From: an uncultured Bacteroidales bacterium
GTDB taxonomy: Bacteria > Bacteroidota > Bacteroidia > Bacteroidales > Paludibacteraceae
Length of the DNA stretch: 51,468 bases
Direction: 5' to 3'
Assembly (NCBI GenBank): GCA_937916355.1
Contig: CALFTM010000032.1
Location: 1-51,468, forward strand
Shown here: positions 43,096 through 51,382 of the stretch, in pieces
Layout of the letters: the number at the start of each line of letters is the position of its first letter
Position numbering within the stretch: position 1 is the stretch's first letter
The notes under the pieces: model-generated
What the model saw: the letters and a program-made list of their open reading frames with translations, nothing else
Databases searched by the model: none
Told to the model about the DNA's origin: nothing
Made by a program: the position numbers and the translations under genes

Positions 43096-44625
43096 TCAAC
43101 TTGGCAAATCAGAGGAGATCCATTTTTTCAGTTTGTTGAACAGGCTTTCGTCTTTTTTGCGTTCCAACTCCTCTAATTTTTCGATTGCTGCATCACAACC
43201 TTGCTCTGCCGCCTTCCTATACCAGAAAATAGCCTGAGACATATTTTGCCCCACTCCGATTCCAGTTTCATAACAAACGGCCAACCCATGCTGCGCGTCC
43301 GAAAAGCCTTGTTCTGCAGCCTTACGAAACCATTCTGTAGCCAGAATATCATCCTGTTCCACACCTTCGCCATAGTAGTAGCAATGCCCCAAATTGAACT
43401 GAGCCTTAGCATCTCCCTGCTCCGCCGCCTTGCGATACCATTTGGCAGCTTGTGCAAAGTCCTGTTCCGTTCCTACGCCGTTTCCATAACAAAAAGCCAA
43501 GTCATTCTGTGCTAACACATTACCTTGCTCTGCGGCCTTGCGATACCATTGGACAGCCTGCGCAAAGTCTTGTTCCACACCTTCGCCGTAATAGTAGCGA
43601 TTGCCCAAATTGTATTGAGCCATAGCATCTCCCTGTTCCGCCGCTTTGCTATACCACTCTACAGCCTGCGCTAAGTCCTGTTTCTTTCCGTAGTACGCCC
43701 CCAGATTGTTTTGAGCCATAACATCTCCCTGCTCTGCCGCTTTGTGATACCATTGGACAGCCTGCGCAAAGTCCTGCTCCACGCCTATTCCGTTATCATA
43801 GTACCATCCTAAATTATATTGCGCTGTCGCATACCCTTGTTCGGCTGCTTTGCGACACCACTCAATGGCTTTAGCAAAGTTCTGCTCCACTCCTTTACCA
43901 TTATGGTAGCAACCTACCAGATTGCTTTGAGCTGTAGCATCCCCCTGTTCCGCCGCTTTGCGATACCACTCTACGGCTTGCTCAAAGTCCTGCTCCACTC
44001 CTTCACCATTATGGTAGAAATAACCTAATTTGCATTGAGCTAATGCATGTCCCTGCTCCGCAGCTTTTCGGTACCACTCCGCTGCTTTAACACAATCCCG
44101 CTCCACGCCTGAGCCGGATTCGTAGCAATATGCCAGATTGGTTTGAGCCGACACATACCCTTGCTCCGCCGCTTTTCGGTACCACTCCGCAGCCTTAACA
44201 CAATCTTGCTCCACGCCTGTGCCAAATTCGTAGCAATATGCCAGATTGGCTTGAGCCGGCTCATACCCTTGCTCCGCTGCCTTGCGATACCACTCTGCCG
44301 CCTTAACACAATCCTGCTCCACGCCTGTGCCATCATCGTAACAGGCACCTAAATTATATTGAGCCACTGAGTCTCCCTGTTCCGCCGCTTTGCGATACCA
44401 CTCTGCCGCCTTAACATCATCCTGCTCCACGCCTACGCCACTGTGGTAACAATAACCTAAATTGACTTGTGCCTTAGCATCCCCCTGCTCCGCCGCCTTG
44501 CGATACCACTCCGCCGCGCTCTCCATATCACCATCTTTGCTACATTGAAGAGCTTTCTGATACATCTCTTCCGGAGTCAGCAAAGACTCTTCTTCCTCTC
44601 TATTTACATTTTGCCTACTCGTCAT
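43096..44625 (-). CDS. Sel1-repeat protein (about 13 units)
   Basis: 509 residues made of about 12 full and one partial Sel1-like 36-residue repeats, most of the form AAEWYRKAAEQGDAKAQ..LGxCYxxGxGVEQD. One unit (near 300, AYYGKKQDLAQ) is four residues short. No signal peptide is visible; the protein begins with acidic MTSRQNVNREEEESL and ends in a basic helical tail (LFNKLKKWISSDLPS). Sel1 repeats are adaptor scaffolds. The gene overlaps the preceding DUF4349 gene by 11 bases, so it is cotranslated with it, yet no export signal is seen. Repeats are very alike at DNA level, which allows unit gain and loss. Confidence 0.92.
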   Translation of the reverse strand: MTSRQNVNREEEESLLTPEEMYQKALQCSKDGDMESAAEWYRKAAEQGDAKAQVNLGYCYHSGVGVEQDDVKAAEWYRKAAEQGDSVAQYNLGACYDDGTGVEQDCVKAAEWYRKAAEQGYEPAQANLAYCYEFGTGVEQDCVKAAEWYRKAAEQGYVSAQTNLAYCYESGSGVERDCVKAAEWYRKAAEQGHALAQCKLGYFYHNGEGVEQDFEQAVEWYRKAAEQGDATAQSNLVGCYHNGKGVEQNFAKAIEWCRKAAEQGYATAQYNLGWYYDNGIGVEQDFAQAVQWYHKAAEQGDVMAQNNLGAYYGKKQDLAQAVEWYSKAAEQGDAMAQYNLGNRYYYGEGVEQDFAQAVQWYRKAAEQGNVLAQNDLAFCYGNGVGTEQDFAQAAKWYRKAAEQGDAKAQFNLGHCYYYGEGVEQDDILATEWFRKAAEQGFSDAQHGLAVCYETGIGVGQNMSQAIFWYRKAAEQGCDAAIEKLEELERKKDESLFNKLKKWISSDLPS

Positions 44626-45490
44626 TTTTCTTCGCTTTTTTCAGTTTTCTTTTGCGTAAAAAATATACAATCACACCTGCTATTATGTAAAGAGGCCAAA
44701 GTTTGATTAAACCTACAATAACATCCAAACCGCCCTTGAAAGCGTCTGCAACCTTAGAAAGGAAAGTTTCCTCCTTCTCGCCATAATAGCTGTATCTGTA
44801 GCTATCAGACAAAGTCAAATCAACTGAGCTGAACTCTACATCATAATCTATCTTCATGATTACTTTAGACATAGCTTCCGCATCTTCCTGAATCTCGTCT
44901 ATTCTTTCCTGTATCTCCAAAAGGTCTTTCACATCTTTTGCAGTACTAAGCAACCTTCTGTAATTCTCCAGCATGGCCTGTTTGGTCTCTTTTCTGGACT
45001 TGCTGTCAAGATATTTTGCAGTCAAATCTTCGGAATAGAAATTTCTTTTCCAAATTTTCCCCTCTAACCCGTTCAGACTTGCTACAAATTTGTCTAACGA
45101 ATCTGCAGGGACTCTCAGTTTCATCTCATACTCATCAAAGTTTGGAGTTGAAAGGAATTCTTCACTTACCACAAAACCATTTAATGAGCTAAGCAATTGT
45201 CCGACACGCTCCTTTGACGCATCCACATCTTTCAACTCGTCTATTTCAATTTCCGCCCTACGTTTAATTTTACGGTCTTTGATGACATCAACATTTAAAC
45301 CTCCCACATTTGAAGGCGAGGCGTGCTGCTTCAAAGAAGGCGGAGGCGGAATCGGCAGTTCATCAGACTCCACATTGACTTCTGCCTCAACTACTTCCTC
45401 ATCTGCTGACAACGCATAAGCCTTTTCGTTTTTGTTGCCACAAGAGACAATAAAGAGAGACAGCAACAAAATAAAAAATTTATTTTTCAT
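44615..45490 (-). CDS. DUF4349 family lipoprotein
   Basis: About 291 residues: a lipoprotein signal with lipobox IVSC (MKNKFFILLLSLFIVSCGNK), an acidic and proline-rich segment, the DUF4349 core (IKRRAEIEIDELKDVDAS, YEMKLRVPADSLDKFVASL, then a coiled coil around EIQERIDEIQEDAEAMSKVI) and a C-terminal TM helix (WPLYIIAGVIVYFL) followed by a basic tail. This is the normal arrangement of the family, whose function is unknown. I start at 45490; the frame extends to 45532 but the signal peptide argues for the shorter form. Confidence 0.85.
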   Translation of the reverse strand: MKNKFFILLLSLFIVSCGNKNEKAYALSADEEVVEAEVNVESDELPIPPPPSLKQHASPSNVGGLNVDVIKDRKIKRRAEIEIDELKDVDASKERVGQLLSSLNGFVVSEEFLSTPNFDEYEMKLRVPADSLDKFVASLNGLEGKIWKRNFYSEDLTAKYLDSKSRKETKQAMLENYRRLLSTAKDVKDLLEIQERIDEIQEDAEAMSKVIMKIDYDVEFSSVDLTLSDSYRYSYYGEKEETFLSKVADAFKGGLDVIVGLIKLWPLYIIAGVIVYFLRKRKLKKAKKNDE

Positions 45491-45586
45491 AAGTTTAATA
45501 TTCAAGGGAGGTTCTATAAATTCAAATTTCACATTAGCAAGTAGTTAGAACCTCATTTTGACTACTGCTAAAGCGTTTAGTTTTTA

Positions 45587-45619
45587 CAAAGGTAATATAA
45601 TTTCTTAGAGGAAAACAAA
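45587..45619 (-). promoter_or_regulatory. consensus promoter of the DUF4349-Sel1 operon
   Basis: On the minus strand, TTTG (45616-45619), 21 bases, then TACCTTTG (45587-45594): an ideal Bacteroidota -33/-7 pair. The transcript would start near 45580, about 90 bases before the lipoprotein start. Confidence 0.75.
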
Positions 45620-45650
45620 TGTTTTGGCATCTATTTTCTTGTGATGTGGT

Positions 45651-45659
45651 GGGGGGGGG
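45651..45659 (+). repeat. nine-base G tract
   Basis: A run of nine G on the + strand in the gap between the second flippase gene and the DUF4349 promoter, just upstream of that promoter's -33 box. Confidence 0.9.
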
Positions 45660-45730
45660 AATTTGCTCATAATCAACTATTTACATGTTTTAGTTTTATA
45701 TGCTGAACACATTCTCCACACGGCAATGTT

Positions 45731-47017
45731 TCATTGTTGGGATTCTTCAGATTTCATGATTTTTTTACTCATAAATAGTACGATTCCTCCCGAAATGAGA
45801 ATCTCCAGAAATTGGGAGATGATCCATGAAATGGCAGCTCCGTACATGCCCCATAGAGGTATAAATTGAAAGTTCATGAAGATACAAAAGGAGCCGACGA
45901 TCAGTCCCATGATTGGGGCATATTTTTGAAATCCTAAGCCATATAGCCCTTGTACGGTACATAAGCTTGCGGTGATAACTAAAAATGGTAGACAAGAAAA
46001 GATTTTTAAAATTGGAATGCAAGAAAGGAATTCTGCTCCCAAAAGAATTTTCACCAATATAGGAGCGAAAATCCAAGTGAGACCGCTGAACAAAATGGAG
46101 ATCAGCACTACATAGATACCCATTTTTTTAAAAAGTTTGAGACCTTCTTTTTTAGATTCTTCCATTTTTTTTCCGATAGAAGGGAAGATGGAAAGGTTTA
46201 TAGGCATACTGGTCACCATGAGGATACACATGATGATTTTATGTGCGCCAGAGTATATGCCAAGGTCGTAATCGTTGACGAACAGCCCCAAAATCGTAGT
46301 GTTGGCAATCGTGTAAAGGGTTGTGAATAGGGTATTTAGAAATATAGGGAATGCTTTTTTATTTTGTGTGAAAAACTCCTCCCTAACGAAACTGACGGAA
46401 GATAGCTTGTACTTCCTGATCACGTAGATAAATGCAGCAAAACCGAGAATTGCATGAGCCGAAGAGGGCATATAGGCGAAAACGAGGTAGTCTTCAGGAG
46501 CATGTATGAAAAAAACTGACATTCCGGTTCCTATGGATTTGATCAGGAAATTGACGATGGCCATGCTTTTCATTTTTTCTATTCCTTGAAAAAACCATGT
46601 TGGGAAGAATGTGAATCCGATGTTTACGGCAAAAAGGCAAAGGTACAGAGGGATGTCCTCTTGGACTCTTCCCCAACAGGCGGACAAGACCAGAAGGCAT
46701 AAAAATGAGATTGTCAGCAAAAGTATTTTTGTGACGATGACGCTCCAAAAGATCTGCTTAGTCTTTTCATGGTTGTTTTTATGGATAGCGATTTCTCTTG
46801 TGGCAGAGTATTCGAATCCGTAGGTGATGAAGATGGTGAAGTATTGTATGATATTTTGTGCATAACTGATTTTGCCGATCATTTCTACTCCAAGGTCACG
46901 GACGATGAACGGTAGCACAATAATAGGAATCAGATAGTTTGCCATTTGCAGCAAGCTAAGTGACGCCATGTTTTCCAGTATGGTGTAGTTGGATTTTATG
47001 ATTTTTTTCAAATTCAT
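45731..47017 (-). CDS. oligosaccharide flippase (Wzx-like)
   Basis: 428 residues, polytopic, with about 12 TM helices. The start (ILENMASLSLLQMANYLIPIIVLPFIVRDLGVEMIGKISYAQNI) is the hallmark of the O-antigen/teichoic-acid flippase family (RfbX/Wzx), including the conserved GxxxxGxxSxAxxI pattern. It would flip lipid-linked repeat units. There are no glycosyltransferases next to it: it lies between a DUF4349 operon and a DjlA-like gene, whose stop is only seven bases upstream. This odd company suggests either recent rearrangement or a functional link with the J-domain array. Confidence 0.88.
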   Translation of the reverse strand: MNLKKIIKSNYTILENMASLSLLQMANYLIPIIVLPFIVRDLGVEMIGKISYAQNIIQYFTIFITYGFEYSATREIAIHKNNHEKTKQIFWSVIVTKILLLTISFLCLLVLSACWGRVQEDIPLYLCLFAVNIGFTFFPTWFFQGIEKMKSMAIVNFLIKSIGTGMSVFFIHAPEDYLVFAYMPSSAHAILGFAAFIYVIRKYKLSSVSFVREEFFTQNKKAFPIFLNTLFTTLYTIANTTILGLFVNDYDLGIYSGAHKIIMCILMVTSMPINLSIFPSIGKKMEESKKEGLKLFKKMGIYVVLISILFSGLTWIFAPILVKILLGAEFLSCIPILKIFSCLPFLVITASLCTVQGLYGLGFQKYAPIMGLIVGSFCIFMNFQFIPLWGMYGAAISWIISQFLEILISGGIVLFMSKKIMKSEESQQ

Positions 47018-47024
47018 GAAGTTG

Positions 47025-47756
47025 TTATTGTATAAGTAGTTTATGAGCCTTACTAATCTCCTCGAACTTTTCGATGGCTTTAGCTATCTCCTCTTTCGAT
47101 GCGTTACGGAGTTTGTCGGGATGGTATTGCATCGCAGCCTGTCGGAAAGCCTTTTTAATCTCTTCACGCGTTGCGTTTTCGGGGAGGTTGAGTATCTTCA
47201 ATGCCCATGCGTGAGTGCCGGAGGAGATTTGCGTCTGTTGGTTCAAATGACCGTTTATTCGTTTTTTATATCCGTTTTTCTTCCAAGCGTAGGCATCATT
47301 AAAGAGGCTCTTTATTTGATTGTAATCTTGTTTTCGTATGTTGACATGTTTGGCATAGTCGCTGATCAGCCTGTCTTCAAGTTCGGTGACTTTTCCGTTG
47401 CCTGCGCAAATTTGGAATAGGGTAGTGAGAAGGCTGAGGCGTTGTTGGTAATTCAGTTTCAGATTTATGCCGATACAGTAGGGGCGTATATCTTTCCTGT
47501 TGAAGTGGGGGTTGTTAATATGTTCCTTCAGTTTCATGAGTAGTTCGTTGGTGGTCTTTTTGCTGAAGTTTTTTATCAAGAACCTGCGAATGTGGATTAA
47601 CCCTTTCTGTATCAGTGTCTTTTCTGGTTCGATGAGCATTGTGCAGGCGAATAGGCATACAATGGACTCATATTCCTTGACGCTATCCTTGGGGCGAGGA
47701 AAGTAAAGTAGTACAAAAAGCACAATGATAAAAAGAATGGAAAAAAACACCACCAT
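47025..47756 (-). CDS. DjlA-like membrane J-domain protein 1
   Basis: 243 residues: one N-terminal TM helix (about 2-19), a TerB-like helical domain (about 30-150: SIVCLFACTMLIEPEKTLI, YCIGINLKLNYQQRLSLLTTLFQICAGNGKVTELEDRLI), a short linker, and a C-terminal J-domain with YHPDK (HPD 212-214). DjlA-type proteins are membrane co-chaperones that hand substrates to DnaK. This member has the most divergent J-domain of the array (KLRNASKEEIAKAIEKFEEISKAHKLLIQ). Its stop lies seven bases before the flippase start. Confidence 0.88.
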   Translation of the reverse strand: MVVFFSILFIIVLFVLLYFPRPKDSVKEYESIVCLFACTMLIEPEKTLIQKGLIHIRRFLIKNFSKKTTNELLMKLKEHINNPHFNRKDIRPYCIGINLKLNYQQRLSLLTTLFQICAGNGKVTELEDRLISDYAKHVNIRKQDYNQIKSLFNDAYAWKKNGYKKRINGHLNQQTQISSGTHAWALKILNLPENATREEIKKAFRQAAMQYHPDKLRNASKEEIAKAIEKFEEISKAHKLLIQ

Positions 47757-47794
47757 TGTTATCTATATTTCGATTTTAAGTTCAACTTGTAAAG

Positions 47795-48538
47795 TTAGCT
47801 TAAAATTTCATAAGCTTCATTGATTTCCCTGAATTTTTCGGTAGCCTCTGCAACCTCCTTTTCCGAAGCGTTTGCATGTTTGTCGGGGTGGTATTGGATG
47901 GCGGCCTTTCGGTAGGCTTTTTTGATTTCCTCCTCTGTCGCACCCTCTTTTAATCCTAATACTTTCAAAGCCCATGCGCGTCCTTTTGTAGAGGAAGTTT
48001 GGGTCGTCTCCTTGTTTTCTCGTCTTTTCTCTTCCCTTCTTCTTCTGTTGTATGAGTTTTCTTCCCATTGGTAGGCATGGGAGAAGTACATTTTAGCTCG
48101 TTGATAGTCTACCGAACGAATGTTCACATATTGAGCATACAGAAGTAGAAGCGAATTTTCGTTCTTTTCTATTCTTCCGTTTGCAGCGCAGATTTCGAAC
48201 AGAGTGGAAAGCAGTTCTATTCTTTGTTGGTAGCTTGTTTGTTGAACGATTGCGATGCAATATTTTTTTATGTCATATTGATTGAAGGAAGAATCTTCCA
48301 AGTGAGACTTTATCTGTAAAAGGTATTTTTTGGCTTTTCTCTCATTTCCGTTGCTGATTTTCAGAAGGAATTTTTTCACCACATTCAATTCCTCTCTCGT
48401 CGGTTTGTTGTCGATTAGCATGGCGCAAGCCAGAAGTGACACGATTGATTCTGTCGCTTCGGTTAGACCTCTGTTAATTGTTTGAATTTTTCCGTATATC
48501 CAAACTAATAAGAAAAATAGAAGAACAATAAATTGCAT
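47795..48538 (-). CDS. DjlA-like membrane J-domain protein 2
   Basis: 247 residues: one TM helix (MQFIVLLFFLLVWIYG), TerB-like domain (about 30-150: SIVSLLACAMLIDNKPTREELNVV, YCIAIVQQTSYQQRIELLSTLFEICAANGRI), a basic RRR-rich linker, then a J-domain with HPD at 217-219. It shares the architecture of its neighbours but the J-domain differs from members 3-6 at several positions (KHANASEKEVAEATEKF). It has its own exact TAnnTTTG element 21 bases upstream (48559-48566). Confidence 0.9.
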   Translation of the reverse strand: MQFIVLLFFLLVWIYGKIQTINRGLTEATESIVSLLACAMLIDNKPTREELNVVKKFLLKISNGNERKAKKYLLQIKSHLEDSSFNQYDIKKYCIAIVQQTSYQQRIELLSTLFEICAANGRIEKNENSLLLLYAQYVNIRSVDYQRAKMYFSHAYQWEENSYNRRRREEKRRENKETTQTSSTKGRAWALKVLGLKEGATEEEIKKAYRKAAIQYHPDKHANASEKEVAEATEKFREINEAYEILS

Positions 48539-48558
48539 ATCCGAAATTTATGATTGTG

Positions 48559-48566
48559 CAAAGGTA
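48559..48566 (-). promoter_or_regulatory. promoter element of J-domain gene 2
   Basis: TACCTTTG on the minus strand, an exact TAnnTTTG match, 21 bases before the start. The gene may therefore be read separately from the rest of the array. Confidence 0.55.
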
Positions 48567-48579
48567 GCAAAAGATTTTG

Positions 48580-49368
48580 TTAACGTAAAATCTCGTATGC
48601 TTCGCAAATCTGCCTGAACTTCTCGGTAGCTTTTGCGACCTCCTCTTCCGGTGCGTTGACGTGTTTGTCGGGGTGGTATTGGATAGCAGCTTGTCGGAAA
48701 GCTTTTTTGATCTCCTCTTGGGTGGCATTTTCGGATAAGCCGAGTATTTTCAATGCCCATGAGCGGCTGTAGGATGTTGTGGCTTTCGTCTGTTGGCTTT
48801 TTTCTTCCGCTCTCTTTTTGTATTGCTCTCCCTCTTGCCATTGGTAGGCATGTGAGAAGTAGACCTTCGCCCGTTGGTAGTCCACCTCACGGATGTTCGT
48901 ATGTTGGGCGAATTTTTTTAGTAGAATATCTTCACAACTCTCTATTTTATCATCTATGGCACATATTTCAAATAGTACTGAAAGAAGTTTCAGTCTTTCA
49001 GGGTAATTGTTTTGCTGGAGGATTGAAATGCAATATTTGCGAATATCGGCCTTTTGTATATTGGGGTCTTTAACCCTTGTTTTTAGTTCGTCGAGTCTGT
49101 ATTTTGCGATTGTCTCATTTCCATTTGAAATATTTAAAATGAAGTTTTTTACGACAGAAAACTCCTCTGTTGAAACTTTCTGGTCGATTTGTATCGCATA
49201 AGCAAGAAGTTCTATGATTGGGTCTTCAAGTTTGTTGGGAATGAGGAGTGATGCTATAGACAATGTGGCTACCACTAATGCGAACGCATCTATAAGGAGA
49301 TTAGATTTGTTTATTCCCAAAACTATTATCGCCACACATAGTATCAATGATGTAATACACGATTTCAT
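48580..49368 (-). CDS. DjlA-like membrane J-domain protein 3
   Basis: 262 residues: two closely spaced TM helices (about 4-20 and 27-45), TerB-like domain (about 52-165: PIIELLAYAIQIDQKVSTEEF, YCISILQQNNYPERLKLLSVLFEICAIDDKI), a linker KKRAEEKSQQTKATTSYS, and a J-domain with HPD at 232-234. From the linker onward it is almost identical to members 4, 5 and the visible part of 6, while the first 50 residues have nothing in common with them. Confidence 0.9.
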   Translation of the reverse strand: MKSCITSLILCVAIIVLGINKSNLLIDAFALVVATLSIASLLIPNKLEDPIIELLAYAIQIDQKVSTEEFSVVKNFILNISNGNETIAKYRLDELKTRVKDPNIQKADIRKYCISILQQNNYPERLKLLSVLFEICAIDDKIESCEDILLKKFAQHTNIREVDYQRAKVYFSHAYQWQEGEQYKKRAEEKSQQTKATTSYSRSWALKILGLSENATQEEIKKAFRQAAIQYHPDKHVNAPEEEVAKATEKFRQICEAYEILR

Positions 49369-49373
49369 GATTG

Positions 49374-49381
49374 CAAAAGTA
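49374..49381 (-). promoter_or_regulatory. promoter element close to J-domain gene 3
   Basis: TACTTTTG on the minus strand, exact TAnnTTTG, but only six bases before the ATG at 49368. The transcript would begin at or within the start codon, so either translation is leaderless or the match is chance. Confidence 0.35.
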
Positions 49382-49445
49382 CGAAAAAAAATGTCACTTA
49401 TAAATGTTGGGTTTTAGAACTCACATATAAAATACGTTTCATGTC

Positions 49446-50369
49446 TTAACACAAAATATCATACGCCTCGCAGATTTCCCTGAACTTTTCGGTGGCTTTT
49501 GCGACCTCCTCTTCCGGGGCGTTGACATGCTTGTCGGGGTGGTATAGGATGGCCGCCTGACGGTATGCCTTTTTGATCTCCTCTTGGGTGGCATTTTCGG
49601 AGAGACCGAGTATTTTCAACGCCCAAGTGAGGCTGTAGGATGTTGAGGCTTTCGTCTGTTGGCTCTTCTCTTCCGCTCTCTTCTTGTACTGGTCGCCGTC
49701 GTACCATTGGTAGATGTGAGAGAAGTATATCATCGCACGCTCATAGTCCACCTGACGGATGTTCACACGGCGGGCATACTCCTTGAGGAAACTTTCCTCG
49801 TATGCATCGATTCTGTCATCCGTGGCGAAGATTTCAAACAGTGCCGAGAGAAGTTCCATTCTCTGCTGGTAGTTGCATTGTTGCACCATTTGCGTACAAT
49901 ATTCACGGATATTTTTTACGTTTAGATCAAAATCTTCAAGTTTACTTTTAAGTAAATCGACTTTTTTCCCCGTCTTTTTCTCATCTCCATCAGAAATTTT
50001 TAAAAAGTAATTTTTAGCCACCTCCATCTCTTTTTCTGTAGTTTCCTCATCTTTCAGTACGGCACAGGCTAAAAGTGGTATTCTTGGGTCGTTTGCATCT
50101 GGATCAAAAAAATCTTTAACATAACTTACTAAAGCGATTGTAATGAGTGAGCCGAAACCTACAAAACCCATAGTAAACATAATTGTGAGGTAAGTTTTGG
50201 ATGTGAAAAAGCCAGATAATTTTATGTCAAACATTATGAGTATTATATCAAGAAACACTATTATAAGACTTAATAACATCATTAATCCAGCGACGATAAT
50301 AAGAGTGGTCCCAATAATCATCAGTCCGGCCTCTATACCTCTAAATATTTTTTCAAAAAGTTCATTCAT
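49446..50369 (-). CDS. DjlA-like membrane J-domain protein 4
   Basis: 307 residues: about three TM helices in the first 90 residues (GLMIIGTTLIIVAGLMMLLS, IVFLDIILIMF, TIMFTMGFVGFGSLITIAL), TerB-like domain (about 95-215: PLLACAVLKDEETTEKEMEVA, YCTQMVQQCNYQQRMELLSALFEIFATDDRI), linker KKRAEEKSQQTKASTSYS, J-domain with HPD at 277-279. The last residues are CEAYDILC, as in the truncated member 6. 34 bases separate it from gene 5. Confidence 0.9.
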   Translation of the reverse strand: MNELFEKIFRGIEAGLMIIGTTLIIVAGLMMLLSLIIVFLDIILIMFDIKLSGFFTSKTYLTIMFTMGFVGFGSLITIALVSYVKDFFDPDANDPRIPLLACAVLKDEETTEKEMEVAKNYFLKISDGDEKKTGKKVDLLKSKLEDFDLNVKNIREYCTQMVQQCNYQQRMELLSALFEIFATDDRIDAYEESFLKEYARRVNIRQVDYERAMIYFSHIYQWYDGDQYKKRAEEKSQQTKASTSYSLTWALKILGLSENATQEEIKKAYRQAAILYHPDKHVNAPEEEVAKATEKFREICEAYDILC

Positions 50370-50403
50370 GATCGTTTGAGTATTTTAAAATTTTGAGAAT
50401 GGA

Positions 50404-51318
50404 TTAACATAAAATATTATACGCCTCGCAGATTTCCCGGAACTTTTCGGTAGCTTTTGCGACCTCCTCTTCCGGTGCGTTGACGTGCTTGTCGGGGTGG
50501 TATTGGATAGCAGCTTGTCGGAAAGCTTTTTTGATCTCCTCTTGAGTGGCATTTTCGGATAAGCCAAGTGTTTTCAGTGCCCATGAGCGGCTGTAGGATG
50601 TTGAGGCTTTCGTCTGTTGGCTTTTTTCCTCCGCTCTCTTTTTGTATTGCTCTTCCTCTTGCCATTGGTATGCGTGGGAGAAATATGCTTTCGCACGGTC
50701 ATAGTCCACTTGCCGGATATTCACATGCCGAGCATACTCTTTGAGGAAATAGTCTTCGTATGCGTCGATTTTATCATCAGTTGCGAAAATCTCAAATAGA
50801 GATGAGAGGAGTTTTGCCCTATTCTGAGGTTCTTCCTCTATAATTTTTTTGCAATGTTTGCTGATGTTGTACTTGTTGAAATCAGGGTCTTCGAGGTAAT
50901 CGTTGAGAGTCCTCAAAAGGGGTGATAACGATTCGTTTTTTCCGCTACACCATTGAGTGAGGAATTTTTTGGCTACATTGATCTTCTTTTCGGTCGCATT
51001 ATTGTCCATCAGTATGGCACTGGCTAAAACTGCTACGATAGGTTGTTCCTCTCTTGTCCCCAGATGGATGATAATTGCCAGTGTGACAATTGGATTTATA
51101 AAGGATACTACGCATGTGAGGATGAGTCCTCCATAATATATGGCTCCTTTGAATTTAGAAAAAAAAGTTAATAGTGCTGAGATGACGCAATAATAGATTA
51201 TTCCGAAGATAACAGTTTCAACTAAAATGCTACCGTCTATGAGCAGATATAATAAAAGTGAACATATCAATGTTATAAGTATTACTTCACGTAAATTTCT
51301 GACTTCGTATTTTTTCAT
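50404..51318 (-). CDS. DjlA-like membrane J-domain protein 5
   Basis: 304 residues: three or four TM helices in the first 90 residues (VILITLICSLLLYLLI, VIFGIIYYCVISALLTFF, IYYGGLILTCVVSFI, IVTLAIII), TerB-like domain (about 93-210: AVLASAILMDNNATEKKINVA, LLSSLFEIFATDDKIDAYEDYFL), linker KKRAEEKSQQTKASTSYS, and a J-domain with HPD at 274-276. The J-domain and linker DNA is nearly the same as in gene 3, less so in the TerB part. The gap to the next copy is 64 bases with no clear promoter. Confidence 0.9.
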   Translation of the reverse strand: MKKYEVRNLREVILITLICSLLLYLLIDGSILVETVIFGIIYYCVISALLTFFSKFKGAIYYGGLILTCVVSFINPIVTLAIIIHLGTREEQPIVAVLASAILMDNNATEKKINVAKKFLTQWCSGKNESLSPLLRTLNDYLEDPDFNKYNISKHCKKIIEEEPQNRAKLLSSLFEIFATDDKIDAYEDYFLKEYARHVNIRQVDYDRAKAYFSHAYQWQEEEQYKKRAEEKSQQTKASTSYSRSWALKTLGLSENATQEEIKKAFRQAAIQYHPDKHVNAPEEEVAKATEKFREICEAYNILC

Positions 51319-51382
51319 TTATGATTCCATTTAAATTATTTGGAAATTGTTTTTTCGAGTTGGTTTGTATATAACGATTTAA

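Noticed and set aside
43096..44625. Regularly spaced DNA repeats resembling a CRISPR array
   Set aside because: The period is about 108 bases, an exact multiple of three, and the units translate to Sel1 repeats with no spacers.
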